This document shows positions 34,965 through 44,439 of a stretch of DNA of 64,000 nt, piece after piece. The stretch is from Aurantiacibacter poecillastricola (GTDB lineage Bacteria > Pseudomonadota > Alphaproteobacteria > Sphingomonadales > Sphingomonadaceae), in assembly GCF_030730945.1 (NCBI RefSeq), contig NZ_JAVAMS010000001.1, forward strand, positions 1 through 64,000. The letters are read 5' to 3'. Position 1 is the stretch's first letter, and each line of letters starts with the position of its first letter. The position numbers and the translations under genes are program-made. The notes under the pieces are model-generated. The model did no database searches. It saw only the letters and a list, made by a program, of their open reading frames with translations, and was not told the DNA's origin.

Positions 34965-36107
34965 GTGCGCATCGCTTTCGTCCTTGCCGGTCTGGGTGCC
35001 GGGGGCGCAGAAAAGGTCGTCTCGCTGCTCTGCGGCGAACTGCTAGAGCGCGGGCACGAGGTGAGCGTGATTGCTTTTGATCGGCCCGAAGACCCGATCT
35101 ACCATGCGTTCCCCGGCGCAGTGCGCCTGCATCGCCTGGGCGTGGCGCGCGGCGGCGGGGCGCTGCTGAAAGGCCTCGGCGCCAACGTCTCGCGGGCGCG
35201 GGCGCTCCGACAGGCGTTCAAGGCGCTGAAGCCTGATATCGTTGCCTCCTTCCTCACCAAGATCAACGTGCTGAGCGTGCTCGCCTCTGCCGGGCTCGAT
35301 CACCGCGTGGTGATTTCTGAGCGCAACAATCCATCGGCGCAGAAGGCCAATCCTCTGTGGAACAAGGCCTGGACTATCGCCGCGCGCCGGGCCGACGCGG
35401 TGATCCTGCAAAGCGAGGGTATCCGCGAGGTCTATCCATCCGACATCTCCGGGCGGGCCATCGTCATTCCGAATCCCGTCGAACTGCCGCAGCTCCAGCC
35501 GAGCAAGGCCGATACGAAAGTGATCGCTGGCGTAGGTCGTCTGACGCAGCAGAAGGGGTTCGACAGGCTGATCGACGCCTACGCCATGATTGCCGCGGAT
35601 TTTCCCGACTGGCGGCTCGCCATTTGGGGCGAGGGACCGCTGCGCGACGAGCTAGAAAGGCAAGCCGCCGCCAGCGGCTTCGCCGACAGGATCAGCCTGC
35701 CAGGCAACAGTTCCACACCGGCGAGCTGGATCGAGGACACGGCCATCTATGCGCTCAGCTCTCGCTACGAGGGTTTTCCAAACGTCCTGCTCGAGGCGAT
35801 GCTGGCAGGCCTGCCCGTCGCCGCCTTCGCCTGCGACTATGGCCCTGCGGAAATCATCAATGACGGTGAGAATGGCATGCTGGTTGCCGATCAGGACACC
35901 GGCAGGCTGGCCGCCGCCTTGCGGGCCTTGATGGAGGACGCAGAACTGCGCCATCGCTTCGGCTCCAACGCCTCACAACGAGCGCGGGATTTCTCGCTGC
36001 CACGAATTGCGGCGAAATGGGAAAGCGTGTTCGAAAGCTTTCGCCCGCACGGGGCGCTCGAAAGCGACGGGGCCAGCTCCTTCACGGCTGCGCCGCAAGG
36101 CGATTAG
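34965..36107 (+). CDS. GT4 glycosyltransferase (locus A, third)
   Basis: A 380-residue GT-B enzyme with a GTG start 3 bases after the HAD gene. The glycine-rich acceptor loop is G-L-G-A-G-G-A-E-K-V. The donor site has V-G-R-L-T-Q-Q-K-G-F-D-R and S-R-Y-E-G-F-P-N-V-L-L-E-A-M. It resembles amylovoran/AmsD- and PglH/PglJ-type transferases, though the specific donor is unknown. It closes the rightward locus A operon and converges with the Wzx gene. Confidence 0.93.
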   Translation: MRIAFVLAGLGAGGAEKVVSLLCGELLERGHEVSVIAFDRPEDPIYHAFPGAVRLHRLGVARGGGALLKGLGANVSRARALRQAFKALKPDIVASFLTKINVLSVLASAGLDHRVVISERNNPSAQKANPLWNKAWTIAARRADAVILQSEGIREVYPSDISGRAIVIPNPVELPQLQPSKADTKVIAGVGRLTQQKGFDRLIDAYAMIAADFPDWRLAIWGEGPLRDELERQAAASGFADRISLPGNSSTPASWIEDTAIYALSSRYEGFPNVLLEAMLAGLPVAAFACDYGPAEIINDGENGMLVADQDTGRLAAALRALMEDAELRHRFGSNASQRARDFSLPRIAAKWESVFESFRPHGALESDGASSFTAAPQGD

Positions 36108-36110
36108 ACC

Positions 36111-37511
36111 TCAGTCCTCCGGCAAACCTGCCGACACCTTGCTACGCTCGTTCTTCATACCGCGCGAATAGATGACCATCAGCGCCGGCAACATCACCGC
36201 GCTTGAAACCATGTGCGCTATGCTCGCGCCCACGATGCCGGTCATCGGAATGAAAACTAGCGCCGTGATGTAGAAGGCTATCGCCGAGAAGCCCGTTGCC
36301 ATCAGCACCTTCGTCTGCAGTCCCATATTGGCGAGCGCCGGTCGCAGCGCGCTGCCGCACAGGAGCAAGAGTGTGGCGATCGATTGAACGATCAGCGGCA
36401 GGCCCGCCTCGCTGTACTCCGGTCCGGCGATCAGGACGACGACTTCCTCCGCGAAAAATACCAGCACCAGCGTACAGACCGCCGCGCCGGCCGCCGTCAG
36501 ACCCTCGATCTGCTTTACCAGGCGGTTGAAGGCTGTGAAATCGGCCTTGGCCCACAGCTTCGCGAGATGGGGGAAGGAAACCTGTTGCAAGGTTCCGCCG
36601 GCCTTTGTCATTGCATAGCCCAGCCGCCGCGCGATCTGGTAGATGCCCGCTGCCGCCGGCCCCAGGAACGCGCCGACCGCCAGGATGTCGATCTCCTGCG
36701 TGCTTTTGCGCAGAAGGATCGTTGCATTCATCGAGGCGATCATTTCCCACATGCCGGGATTTTCCCGGGCCACCCCCGCGATCGGCTGCCTGAGGAAACT
36801 GCCGTAACCTCTCTGGCGAAGTTGCCTGTAGGCAATCACCGACAGGGCAATTCGCTGGGCAACCAGTACGAACACCATGATGGCAATGAAGGTCCACAGC
36901 CCCGCCCCCGTGAAAGCCGCGGTCGCCACCAGCGCCAGGCGAAGGACGGCGGCCGCCGGATCGAGCCAGGCGATATAGGCGAACCGGTCGAACAAGCGCA
37001 GGATGCCGAGCGGGGTCGAAGCCACGCCGAATATCAGCGCAATGCTGTAGAACCGCGCCATGTCCACGGCCTGCGCGTCCCACTCGAAGAGCGACCCGGC
37101 AAGATCGGCAAAGACGATGCAGATCGCTGCAGCGAACAGCGACAAGCCGATGTCGAGGACAAAGCCGAACTTCACGAGTCGCAGGAACCGCGGTGTGTCG
37201 TCGCTTTCCAGCGCCTGCGTTCCGTAGCGGATGAGCGACTGCCAGTTCTCCAGCTTCACGATCTGGTTGATCAGCTTGCCGTAGGATTCGACCAGCACGA
37301 TCACGCCCAGACCGGCCGGGCCCAGTGTCCGGGCTAGGATGCCCATGGTGGCGACGCCCAGCACCAGCGCTGCCGCATTGCCGGAAACGAGATGGCCGAC
37401 ATTGCGAAGCACATTCGGCAGGAACCGATCGTTCGTGACCAGCTCGATCCTCCGCCGAACGGCACTGCGGGCGCGCAAGAAAGCGATGACGGTCCTCCGG
37501 CTGGTCGACAT
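36111..37511 (-). CDS. Wzx-type oligosaccharide flippase (locus A)
   Basis: About 466 residues with twelve or more membrane helices, of the MOP/polysaccharide biosynthesis superfamily. I prefer the ATG at 37511, with GGGGAA about 11 bases upstream, to the GTG at 37541. Typical segments are N-V-L-R-N-V-G-H-L-V-S-G-N near the start and T-L-G-P-A-G-L-G-V-I-V-L-V-E-S. It should flip the undecaprenyl-diphosphate-linked repeat unit to the periplasm for the polymerase. It is transcribed alone, against the glycosyltransferase operon. Confidence 0.9.
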   Translation of the reverse strand: MSTSRRTVIAFLRARSAVRRRIELVTNDRFLPNVLRNVGHLVSGNAAALVLGVATMGILARTLGPAGLGVIVLVESYGKLINQIVKLENWQSLIRYGTQALESDDTPRFLRLVKFGFVLDIGLSLFAAAICIVFADLAGSLFEWDAQAVDMARFYSIALIFGVASTPLGILRLFDRFAYIAWLDPAAAVLRLALVATAAFTGAGLWTFIAIMVFVLVAQRIALSVIAYRQLRQRGYGSFLRQPIAGVARENPGMWEMIASMNATILLRKSTQEIDILAVGAFLGPAAAGIYQIARRLGYAMTKAGGTLQQVSFPHLAKLWAKADFTAFNRLVKQIEGLTAAGAAVCTLVLVFFAEEVVVLIAGPEYSEAGLPLIVQSIATLLLLCGSALRPALANMGLQTKVLMATGFSAIAFYITALVFIPMTGIVGASIAHMVSSAVMLPALMVIYSRGMKNERSKVSAGLPED

Positions 37512-37737
37512 CGGGAAGAACAATTCCCCGAACCTGATCACGCATCGATTCTAGAGAGTTCGGCAACCGGGCGGAACGGCGCATGAGCCAAACATCATAA
37601 TCACTTCGGGGTAATACGAATATAGCGGCCGATCATCACGGATTGAAAGGCAGAGAGAATCGCCGGATCGTGTAGACTGCAATGGCAAGATTACCCGGAT
37701 TGATGTTCCGAGACGTCGGATACGCAAGGACACCGTA

Positions 37738-40089
37738 ATGAATATCGTCAAGTCGAACGATGGACACGTCTTCTCGCCTCCTGCGCTGGCGACGAACGAG
37801 ACTGGCAATAACAGCATTCAAAGTCCGCACGAATTCCTGTCCATCGTGAGGCGGCGGCTGCGGCTGATTCTTGGAATCATCGTGCTGGTGATGGGCGCCA
37901 CCGCGCTGGCCCTGTGGCTGGCAACGCCGATCTATAGCGCTTCTGCCGTCATGCAGCTGGATGAGGCTTTCGCGATCGATAACAACACCGCCCCCAACAG
38001 CAGTCCGGCACCGATCCGCGAGATCGAGCAACAGACCGACTACTCGATCCGCGTCCAGATCGACGCGCTGCAGTCCCAGGCCGTTGCGCGCCGCGTCGTC
38101 GCCGACCTCAGGCTGCACGAAAGCCCGGAATTCAACAAGCGCCTTCCCGATGACGCGGTCTATGTCATCCCGGAGGTTATCCGGCCAGACAGGCCGACTG
38201 TCGCGTCCGGAGACCTTACTTTCGACGAGGCCATCGAAAACAGCGATGCAGCCATGGCGGCGGCGGAAGTGGCAATCGATCCGCTTGCCGACGTTCCGCC
38301 TCCTGTCCTCTCTTCGGTCATCAGCGAACTCCAGTCGCGCATCAATGTGGAGCAAGCCGGCACGACGAACTACCTCGTGGTGACAGCCCAGTCGCGCGAT
38401 CCCGAGCTCGCCATGAACATCGCCAACTCGGTTGTCGCGAACTACACCGAAGAGCGCGTGGCAGAGCTTACCGAGAAGAACAGCCGTCTTCTTGCCGACC
38501 TCGAGGTGCGGACCGAGGAACTCAGCGACCGCCTGAGCGCTGCGGAGTCCGCGGTCGCGGATTTCCGTCGCCGCAACAATATCGACGCTAGCTTCGCCGA
38601 AGGCGCCGGCGCGGCCGAGATCCAGGGCGCGGCGTCAGCCGTTTCGCTTGCCCGCGCCGAAAGCGCACAAGCCAACGCCCTCGCCAACCGCCAGCAGAGC
38701 GCCGGCTCCGGCGAGTCGGCCTTGCTGACGAACCTGCGCAACCGCGAATCCCAAGTGGCGAGCGAGCTTGCCAACCTCTCCACCCAGTATGGCGGCGCAC
38801 ACCCGGACGTGCAGAGGAGGACCGCCGAACTCGCCGAGATCCGTAGTGCGATCAACGCCGAATCCGCGCGCGTGGCGGCGAATGTCGAGGCTGCACGCGC
38901 CGCGGCGAATGTCCGCGCGGGACAGATCGCGTCCGACCTCGGTCGCTTGCGTGCCCAGGCACGCAACCAGGACATTGTCGGCCCGCAACTTGCCGCGCTG
39001 GAGCGCGAAGTCGAGACTTCCAACAATCTCTATCTCAACATGCTGGGCCGCGTCACCGAGCTGCGCCTACGGCAGGCCAACCAGCGCCCCGAAGCGGTGC
39101 CGGTGACGAGCGCGATCCTGCCGGGAGCTCCGAGCTTTCCAAAGACCACGCAGACCCTGGCTGTCGCATTCGTCGCAGCGATCATTCTCGGCATCCTCAT
39201 GGCTATCGTGGCCGAAGCGTTCGACAACCGCGTCCGCAGCGCCGAACAACTGCGCAAGGTCACCGGCATGCCGACCTTCGCGATGATCCCGCAGAAGGGT
39301 ACGGTGCCCAACCAGGTCAACCAGGAGGAAGGTGGCAAGCTGACTCCGATGTCGGTCTTTGCCGAGGCGCTGCGCGACGGTTTCCTCGAAACGGTGCTGC
39401 GTACCAACGGCAAGAACGGGCGCGTTATCAATATCGCCTCGGCCCTGCCCGGCGAAGGCAAGTCGACCATCGCGCTGGGCTTCGGCGCGACCGCTGTCGA
39501 GCAGGGTATGCGAGCGATCGTGGTGGACTTCGATTTCCGCAAGCGCGGCCTCACGCGCATGCTGGGTCTCGACGACAATGAAACCGGTCTCGACACTTAT
39601 CTCGCTGGCAAGAACTCTCTGGAGGAGGCGATTTCCCACTCACCGAAACTGCCCCGACTGGCCAGTCTCACCGTTGCGCGCACGCCCGATAATCCGTCGG
39701 CTTTGTTCGATGCTGCGCGAATGGAAGAACTATTCACAAAGCTACGCGAACAATTCGATTTCATCGTAATTGATACACCGCCCGTCATGGCCCTGCGTGA
39801 CGCGAAGGTTCTTGCAGGTTATTCGGATGCCACCGTAGCGATGGCGCGGTGGGGAAAGAGTACTGCAGCAACCCTGAAGCCGGTTATGCAGGTACTTTCG
39901 GGAAAGTTGATCGGCTTCGTCATTACACGCGTCGATTACCGCAAACACGCGCGCTTCGCGTATAATGATACTTTAGCTTATTATTCAAAGTATTCTCATT
40001 ACTACAATTCTTCTGAAACCGAGCAGCCTGGCCTGATCAAGCGCTTGTTGAATGCATTCCGGTCCCCCTCGCACGTCGCAGCCAACTAG
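37738..40089 (+). CDS. Wzc-type tyrosine autokinase / chain-length regulator (locus A)
   Basis: A 783-residue inner-membrane protein. A Wzz domain with its first membrane helix at about residues 43-63 is followed by a long periplasmic coiled-coil region (about 220-440) and a second helix near 475-495. A cytoplasmic BY-kinase follows, with Walker A P-G-E-G-K-S-T (about 571-577), A' V-D-F-D-F-R-K-R-G, and B I-V-I-D-T-P-P near 675. The tail is tyrosine-rich (about 740-755, A-Y-Y-S-K-Y-S-H-Y-Y), as needed for cyclic autophosphorylation. It controls polymer length and export with the Wza-like protein. The tyrosine tail is encoded by unusually AT-rich codons. Confidence 0.95.
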   Translation: MNIVKSNDGHVFSPPALATNETGNNSIQSPHEFLSIVRRRLRLILGIIVLVMGATALALWLATPIYSASAVMQLDEAFAIDNNTAPNSSPAPIREIEQQTDYSIRVQIDALQSQAVARRVVADLRLHESPEFNKRLPDDAVYVIPEVIRPDRPTVASGDLTFDEAIENSDAAMAAAEVAIDPLADVPPPVLSSVISELQSRINVEQAGTTNYLVVTAQSRDPELAMNIANSVVANYTEERVAELTEKNSRLLADLEVRTEELSDRLSAAESAVADFRRRNNIDASFAEGAGAAEIQGAASAVSLARAESAQANALANRQQSAGSGESALLTNLRNRESQVASELANLSTQYGGAHPDVQRRTAELAEIRSAINAESARVAANVEAARAAANVRAGQIASDLGRLRAQARNQDIVGPQLAALEREVETSNNLYLNMLGRVTELRLRQANQRPEAVPVTSAILPGAPSFPKTTQTLAVAFVAAIILGILMAIVAEAFDNRVRSAEQLRKVTGMPTFAMIPQKGTVPNQVNQEEGGKLTPMSVFAEALRDGFLETVLRTNGKNGRVINIASALPGEGKSTIALGFGATAVEQGMRAIVVDFDFRKRGLTRMLGLDDNETGLDTYLAGKNSLEEAISHSPKLPRLASLTVARTPDNPSALFDAARMEELFTKLREQFDFIVIDTPPVMALRDAKVLAGYSDATVAMARWGKSTAATLKPVMQVLSGKLIGFVITRVDYRKHARFAYNDTLAYYSKYSHYYNSSETEQPGLIKRLLNAFRSPSHVAAN

Positions 40090-40098
40090 ACTGGACAT

Positions 40099-40119
40099 AT
40101 CGTTCTCTCGCAGAACGAT
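40099..40119. repeat. Inverted repeat between the autokinase and lyase genes
   Basis: ATCGTTCT (40099-40106) and AGAACGAT (40112-40119) form a perfect 8-base stem with a 5-base loop, 10 bases after the autokinase stop and 18 bases before the lyase start. No U tract follows. It could be an mRNA processing or attenuation element that sets the ratio of the two products. Confidence 0.5.
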
Positions 40120-40137
40120 TGAACTGTGAGGGATACT

Positions 40138-42048
40138 ATGGCGGGGTCGTCGCGTCGGAACTTGGTCCGGTATGCGAGCATGTTGATGCTTGGCGTATCG
40201 GTAGTCGCTTGTGGTGGAGAGGGCACGGGACAGCCTCCGGGCCCGCCTTCGCCAACTCCCACCGGAACGGCATCGCCGACCCCGAGCCCAACTCCGACCT
40301 CCACTCCGGCGCCGACACCCACTCCGACGGTGACGCCAAGTCCTACTCCTGGCCCGACACCGGGTCCGACACCCTCGCCCTCGCCGACTCCGACCCCGAC
40401 GCCCACCTCGTCGACGGCAACTCCGCTGGCGTTCGCCAATCCCGACAATGGCAATGTGCCAGACAAGTCGATCCACCCGCTGGCCTTCCCGACCGCCATC
40501 GGCTTCGGTCGCCACACATCGGTGCGAGCGTCGAATGCAGTGGTCTACAAGATCAACTCGCTCGAGGACTCCGCGAACGCCGGAGACGGCAAGATAACCT
40601 ATCGCGAATGCGCTCTCGCCCTGCCGGTGACGTCCCCATACAACATCCCCGGAGGACGACCGCGTTACTGCGTGTTCGATGTGTCCGGTGCGATCACGCT
40701 GCAATCGCAGGCTGCGATCACGAACCCCAAGATCTACATCGCCGGTCAGACGTCACCGGGCGGGATCGAGTTTCGCCTGGGTAACAATTACAATCCGGTG
40801 AGTTCCCTGATCGACACCCGCCGGGGCGGCGACCACATGATCCTGCGCCATGTCCGCGCCCGCTTCAGCGAGCACGCCAACCGGACATCATCCAATGGCG
40901 ATCCGATCCGCCTCAATTCGACGAGCCATCAGATCATCGACCACGTGTCTTCCATGTATGGCACCGATGAAAGCCTTAATCCCAGTTGTACGGACTGCAC
41001 CATCCAGTGGTCGATCATCGGCCCCAATCTCTGCAACAGGTCGGGGCATGTCTCGGGGTTTCACTGCAAGGTGTTCTTCATCAACCCCGGTAACAACATT
41101 ACGATCGCACACAATATCTCCCAGCACGGGATATTCCGGGGCATCAATATCGGCCTGGGCATCGTGCCGTCCGTTACGGGCACGACCGGCCAGACGGATA
41201 TCTTCAACAACATCATCTATCACTTCACGGACGAGACCGGCATTCTCTCGAACGAGAGGGGCAGCGCCTATGCCAATTACATGGGCAACGTTGCCTTCCG
41301 CGGGCCGAACGACAAGCCCCAGGACAATTACCTCTTGGCGATCTTCGCCCGGGCGACGACCTTCCCCTATGGCTTCAAGGTCTACCTGGACAACAATGTC
41401 ACGCAAAGGACCCGTGTGGCCGGCGAGTTCGGGCAGAGCGTCAGCGATCCGCAGATCAATAATGTCGGCTTCCCGACCGCGGCAGACCTCAGCAACACCT
41501 GCGGCGTGAATTCCTCCGGTTCGCGGAACTGCTCGATCACGGGCCGCGACGCCTTTCGGTACACGAGCTATGTCACGGCGCCCGGAGTGAACGGCAGGCA
41601 ATTCGAGCCCTGGCACCTGACAGGGCCGGAACAGGCCATGCGCGATGCCCTGGCATTTGCGGGCGCGGACCTTTGCCGCGACGGGAACTGCCGCGACAAT
41701 GTGGATAGCCAGTTCATCGAGGATCTGCGCACCTGCGACAGGCCGCCCTACAAGTTCGACCAGGGCTTCCCGGAGACAGGGGCCCAGGCTTTCGGCTACG
41801 CCAGCTTCAGCCAGCGCACGGCGCAGCGGGATTCGGACAATGACGGCATGCCCGACGATTGGGAAAACCAGTTCCGCAACACCAACGCCAATCGCTTCGA
41901 CGCGAATGCCGATGCCGACGGAGACGGCTATCCCAACATAGAGGAATATCTGAACTTCCTTGCGCAGGATCATCGGCGCTACAGGGGTTTCATCGGTTCG
42001 GGGCAAGGGGCGCTGCCGGACTACAATTGCGGACGGCCGATGTTCTGA
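40138..42048 (+). CDS. PL1-like polysaccharide lyase lipoprotein with Pro/Thr-rich linker (second of two)
   Basis: A 636-residue secreted protein from the ATG at 40138, which has GAGG 6 bases upstream. A lipobox (V-S-V-V-A-C) lipidates Cys25. Residues about 33-96 are a Pro/Thr/Ser linker that would hold the enzyme away from the membrane. The rest is a parallel beta-helix of the pectate-lyase type (I-Y-I-A-G-Q-T-S-P-G-G, M-I-L-R-H-V-R-A-R, Q-I-I-D-H-V-S-S-M). It ends in a calcium-binding D-S-D-N-D-G-M-P-D-D-W-E motif and D-A-D-G-D-G-Y-P-N. It is clearly related to the lyase at 22108-23433. Cleavage of the secreted polymer is inferred from context. Confidence 0.88.
   Translation: MAGSSRRNLVRYASMLMLGVSVVACGGEGTGQPPGPPSPTPTGTASPTPSPTPTSTPAPTPTPTVTPSPTPGPTPGPTPSPSPTPTPTPTSSTATPLAFANPDNGNVPDKSIHPLAFPTAIGFGRHTSVRASNAVVYKINSLEDSANAGDGKITYRECALALPVTSPYNIPGGRPRYCVFDVSGAITLQSQAAITNPKIYIAGQTSPGGIEFRLGNNYNPVSSLIDTRRGGDHMILRHVRARFSEHANRTSSNGDPIRLNSTSHQIIDHVSSMYGTDESLNPSCTDCTIQWSIIGPNLCNRSGHVSGFHCKVFFINPGNNITIAHNISQHGIFRGINIGLGIVPSVTGTTGQTDIFNNIIYHFTDETGILSNERGSAYANYMGNVAFRGPNDKPQDNYLLAIFARATTFPYGFKVYLDNNVTQRTRVAGEFGQSVSDPQINNVGFPTAADLSNTCGVNSSGSRNCSITGRDAFRYTSYVTAPGVNGRQFEPWHLTGPEQAMRDALAFAGADLCRDGNCRDNVDSQFIEDLRTCDRPPYKFDQGFPETGAQAFGYASFSQRTAQRDSDNDGMPDDWENQFRNTNANRFDANADADGDGYPNIEEYLNFLAQDHRRYRGFIGSGQGALPDYNCGRPMF
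40234..40425 (+). repeat. Pro-Thr/Pro-Ser low-complexity repeat inside the lyase gene
   Basis: About 190 bases of imperfect CC(N)AC(N) codon repeats encode alternating Pro with Thr, Ser or Gly. The unit is irregular, and this is a protein linker, not a CRISPR or regulatory repeat. Such stretches can change length by slippage. Confidence 0.85.
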
Positions 42049-42078
42049 TACTGAAGTCTAACGGGGGGTAATATCGAG

Positions 42079-43074
42079 ATGCAGGTCCTTGTCACCGGAG
42101 TGGCGGGTTTCATTGGTGCAGCCTTGACCGAACGCCTGCTGGCGCGCGGCGACAGCGTTGTGGGCGTCGACAATTGCAACGACTACTACACGCCGGAGCT
42201 GAAGCAGGCGCGCCTCGCACGGCTTGAGAAGCAGGATGGGGAATTCCACTTCCACAGGCTGGATTTCGCCGACATGGCCGCGCTGGAACAGGCGCTGGGA
42301 GGCAAGGCCATCGATCGGATCGTGCATCTCGGCGCACAGGCCGGGGTGCGTTATTCGATCGAGAACCCCGCAGCCTACATCCAGTCCAACCTGGTTGGCC
42401 ATGCCAACTTGCTGGAGATCGCCCGCCACCGGAATGTGGAGCACATGGTCTACGCCAGCTCCTCCAGTGTCTATGGCGGCAACGACAAGGTTCCCTTCAG
42501 CGTGGACGACAGGGCCGACAATCCCGTCAGCCTCTATGCCGCTACCAAGAAGGCGGACGAGCTGATGAGCGAGACCTACTCCCATCTCTACCGCATTCCG
42601 CTTACGGGCCTCAGGTTCTTCACCGTCTACGGCCCTTGGGGCAGGCCCGACATGGCCTACTGGAAATTCACGCAATCCATCCTTGGCGGAAGGCCCATCA
42701 CGGTGTTTCACAAAGGCGAGATGTGGCGCGATTTCACCCATATCGACGATATCATCGCCGGCGTGATCGCGGTGCTGGACAATGCGCCCGCCGATGACGG
42801 CAAGGCGAAGGCGGGCGGCTCCACCAAACCGCACGCGCTTTACAATATCGGTAACAACCGCTCGGAAAAGCTGACCGATCTTATCGCCATTCTGGAGGAT
42901 GCCTGCGGCAGGAAGGCCGAGATCGACTGGCAGCCGATGCAACCGGGCGACGTCATCCGGACCTATGCCGACATCGATGCGATCAGCAACGATCTCGGCT
43001 ACTCCCCTACGACCAATATCGCGGACGGTCTGCCGCGCTTCGTCGAGTGGTACCGGGACTATCACCGCGTCTGA
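42079..43074 (+). CDS. UDP-glucuronate 4-epimerase-like SDR
   Basis: A 331-residue extended SDR. The NAD loop is G-V-A-G-F-I-G. The segment V-G-V-D-N-C-N-D-Y-Y-T-P-E-L-K is characteristic of UDP-glucuronate 4-epimerases (LpsL/Cap1J/GAE type). S-S-S-S-V-Y-G and the Y-A-A-T-K-K catalytic motif are present. It converts UDP-glucuronate to UDP-galacturonate. The UDP-glucose dehydrogenase that makes its substrate is the next gene, 33 bases downstream, so together they supply uronic acids for the polymer. This fits the presence of uronate-lyase-like proteins nearby. Confidence 0.92.
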   Translation: MQVLVTGVAGFIGAALTERLLARGDSVVGVDNCNDYYTPELKQARLARLEKQDGEFHFHRLDFADMAALEQALGGKAIDRIVHLGAQAGVRYSIENPAAYIQSNLVGHANLLEIARHRNVEHMVYASSSSVYGGNDKVPFSVDDRADNPVSLYAATKKADELMSETYSHLYRIPLTGLRFFTVYGPWGRPDMAYWKFTQSILGGRPITVFHKGEMWRDFTHIDDIIAGVIAVLDNAPADDGKAKAGGSTKPHALYNIGNNRSEKLTDLIAILEDACGRKAEIDWQPMQPGDVIRTYADIDAISNDLGYSPTTNIADGLPRFVEWYRDYHRV

Positions 43075-43107
43075 CCCCCAGCCTTTCCTGACTATCGGAG
43101 TTTCTCA

Positions 43108-44412
43108 ATGCGTATCGTGATGATCGGCACGGGCTATGTTGGCCTTGTATCGGGAGCCTGCTTTGCCGATTTCGGGCACGAGGTGGTGTGCGTCGACAAG
43201 GACCAGTCCAAGATCGACGCGCTCTTGAACGGCGAGATCCCGATCTTCGAGCCGGGGCTGGACGAGCTGGTGGCGAAGAACGTGGCTGCCGGGCGGCTCT
43301 CCTTCACGCTCGACCTTGCCGAAGCGCTGCCGGGGACGGACGCGGTGTTCATCGCGGTGGGCACGCCCAGCCGCCGCGGCGATGGCCATGCCGACCTTTC
43401 CTATGTCTACGCCGCCGCACGCGAGATGGCGCCGCTGCTGCCCGATGGCGTGGTGGTGGTCGACAAGTCCACCGTGCCCGTCGGCACCGGCGACGAGGTG
43501 GAGCGGATCATCCGCGAGGAAGCGCCCGAGCTTAATTTCTCGGTCGCCTCCAACCCCGAGTTCCTGCGCGAAGGCGCGGCGATCGACGACTTCAAGCGGC
43601 CCGACCGCGTGGTGATCGGCGTGAACGATGCCCATGCGGAAAGCGTGCTGGAGGAGATCTATCGTCCGCTCACCCGCAATGAGAGCCCGCTGGTCTCGAT
43701 GAGCCGCCGCGGCGCCGAGCTCACCAAGTATGCCGCCAACGCCTTCCTTGCGACCAAGATCGGCTTCATCAACGAGATCGCCGATCTGTGCGAGAAGGTG
43801 GGCGCCGACGTGCGCGATGTCTCGAAGGGCATCGGCCTCGACAGCCGCATCGGCAATCGCTTCCTGATGCCGGGCCCGGGCTATGGCGGAAGCTGCTTCC
43901 CCAAGGATACGCTGGCCCTGCTGAAGACAGGCCAGGACTACGAGAGCCCGCTGCGGATCGTGGAAAGCGTGGTTGCCAGCAACGACCAGAGGAAGCGCGG
44001 CATGGGCCGCAAGGTCATCAACGCTCTTGGCGGCGGCGACCTGCACGGCAAGACGGTGGCGGTGCTGGGCCTCACCTTCAAGGCCAATACCGACGACATG
44101 CGCGACAGCCCGGCGATCAGCGTGGTGCAGGCGCTGCAGGATGCAGGGATCGAGGTGAAGGCCTACGATCCCGAAGGCATGGAGCAGGCGAAGAAGGTGC
44201 TCTCCAATGTCACCTATTGCGAAGGCCCCTACGAAGCGATGGACGGTGCTGACGCGCTCGTCATCGTGACCGAATGGGACACCTTCCGCGCCCTCGACCT
44301 CGACCGGGTCAAGGGTTTGTTGACCCAGCCCCTGATGGTGGACCTGCGCAATATCTACAGTCGTACCGACATGGAAAAGGCCGGATTCCGGTATATCGCG
44401 GTCGGTCGATAG
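43108..44412 (+). CDS. ugd: UDP-glucose 6-dehydrogenase
   Basis: A 434-residue NAD-dependent enzyme that oxidises UDP-glucose to UDP-glucuronate in two steps. The N-terminal G-T-G-Y-V-G-L-V-S-G-A-C-F-A loop binds NAD. The catalytic Cys263 lies in Y-G-G-S-C-F-P-K-D, and the C-terminal UDP-binding domain has L-G-L-T-F-K-A-N-T-D-D-M-R-D-S. Length is standard. It follows the epimerase gene closely and converges with a gene of unknown function. It is the main source of uronic acid donors for both loci. Confidence 0.96.
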   Translation: MRIVMIGTGYVGLVSGACFADFGHEVVCVDKDQSKIDALLNGEIPIFEPGLDELVAKNVAAGRLSFTLDLAEALPGTDAVFIAVGTPSRRGDGHADLSYVYAAAREMAPLLPDGVVVVDKSTVPVGTGDEVERIIREEAPELNFSVASNPEFLREGAAIDDFKRPDRVVIGVNDAHAESVLEEIYRPLTRNESPLVSMSRRGAELTKYAANAFLATKIGFINEIADLCEKVGADVRDVSKGIGLDSRIGNRFLMPGPGYGGSCFPKDTLALLKTGQDYESPLRIVESVVASNDQRKRGMGRKVINALGGGDLHGKTVAVLGLTFKANTDDMRDSPAISVVQALQDAGIEVKAYDPEGMEQAKKVLSNVTYCEGPYEAMDGADALVIVTEWDTFRALDLDRVKGLLTQPLMVDLRNIYSRTDMEKAGFRYIAVGR

Positions 44413-44439
44413 GCGCTCGTCCCGACCCGGCGGGGCGCC

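Noticed and set aside
40234..40425. Repeat that at first looks like a tandem DNA array or CRISPR
   Set aside because: The unit is 3-6 bases, in frame, and codes for Pro/Thr/Ser. There are no spacers of constant length and no cas genes.
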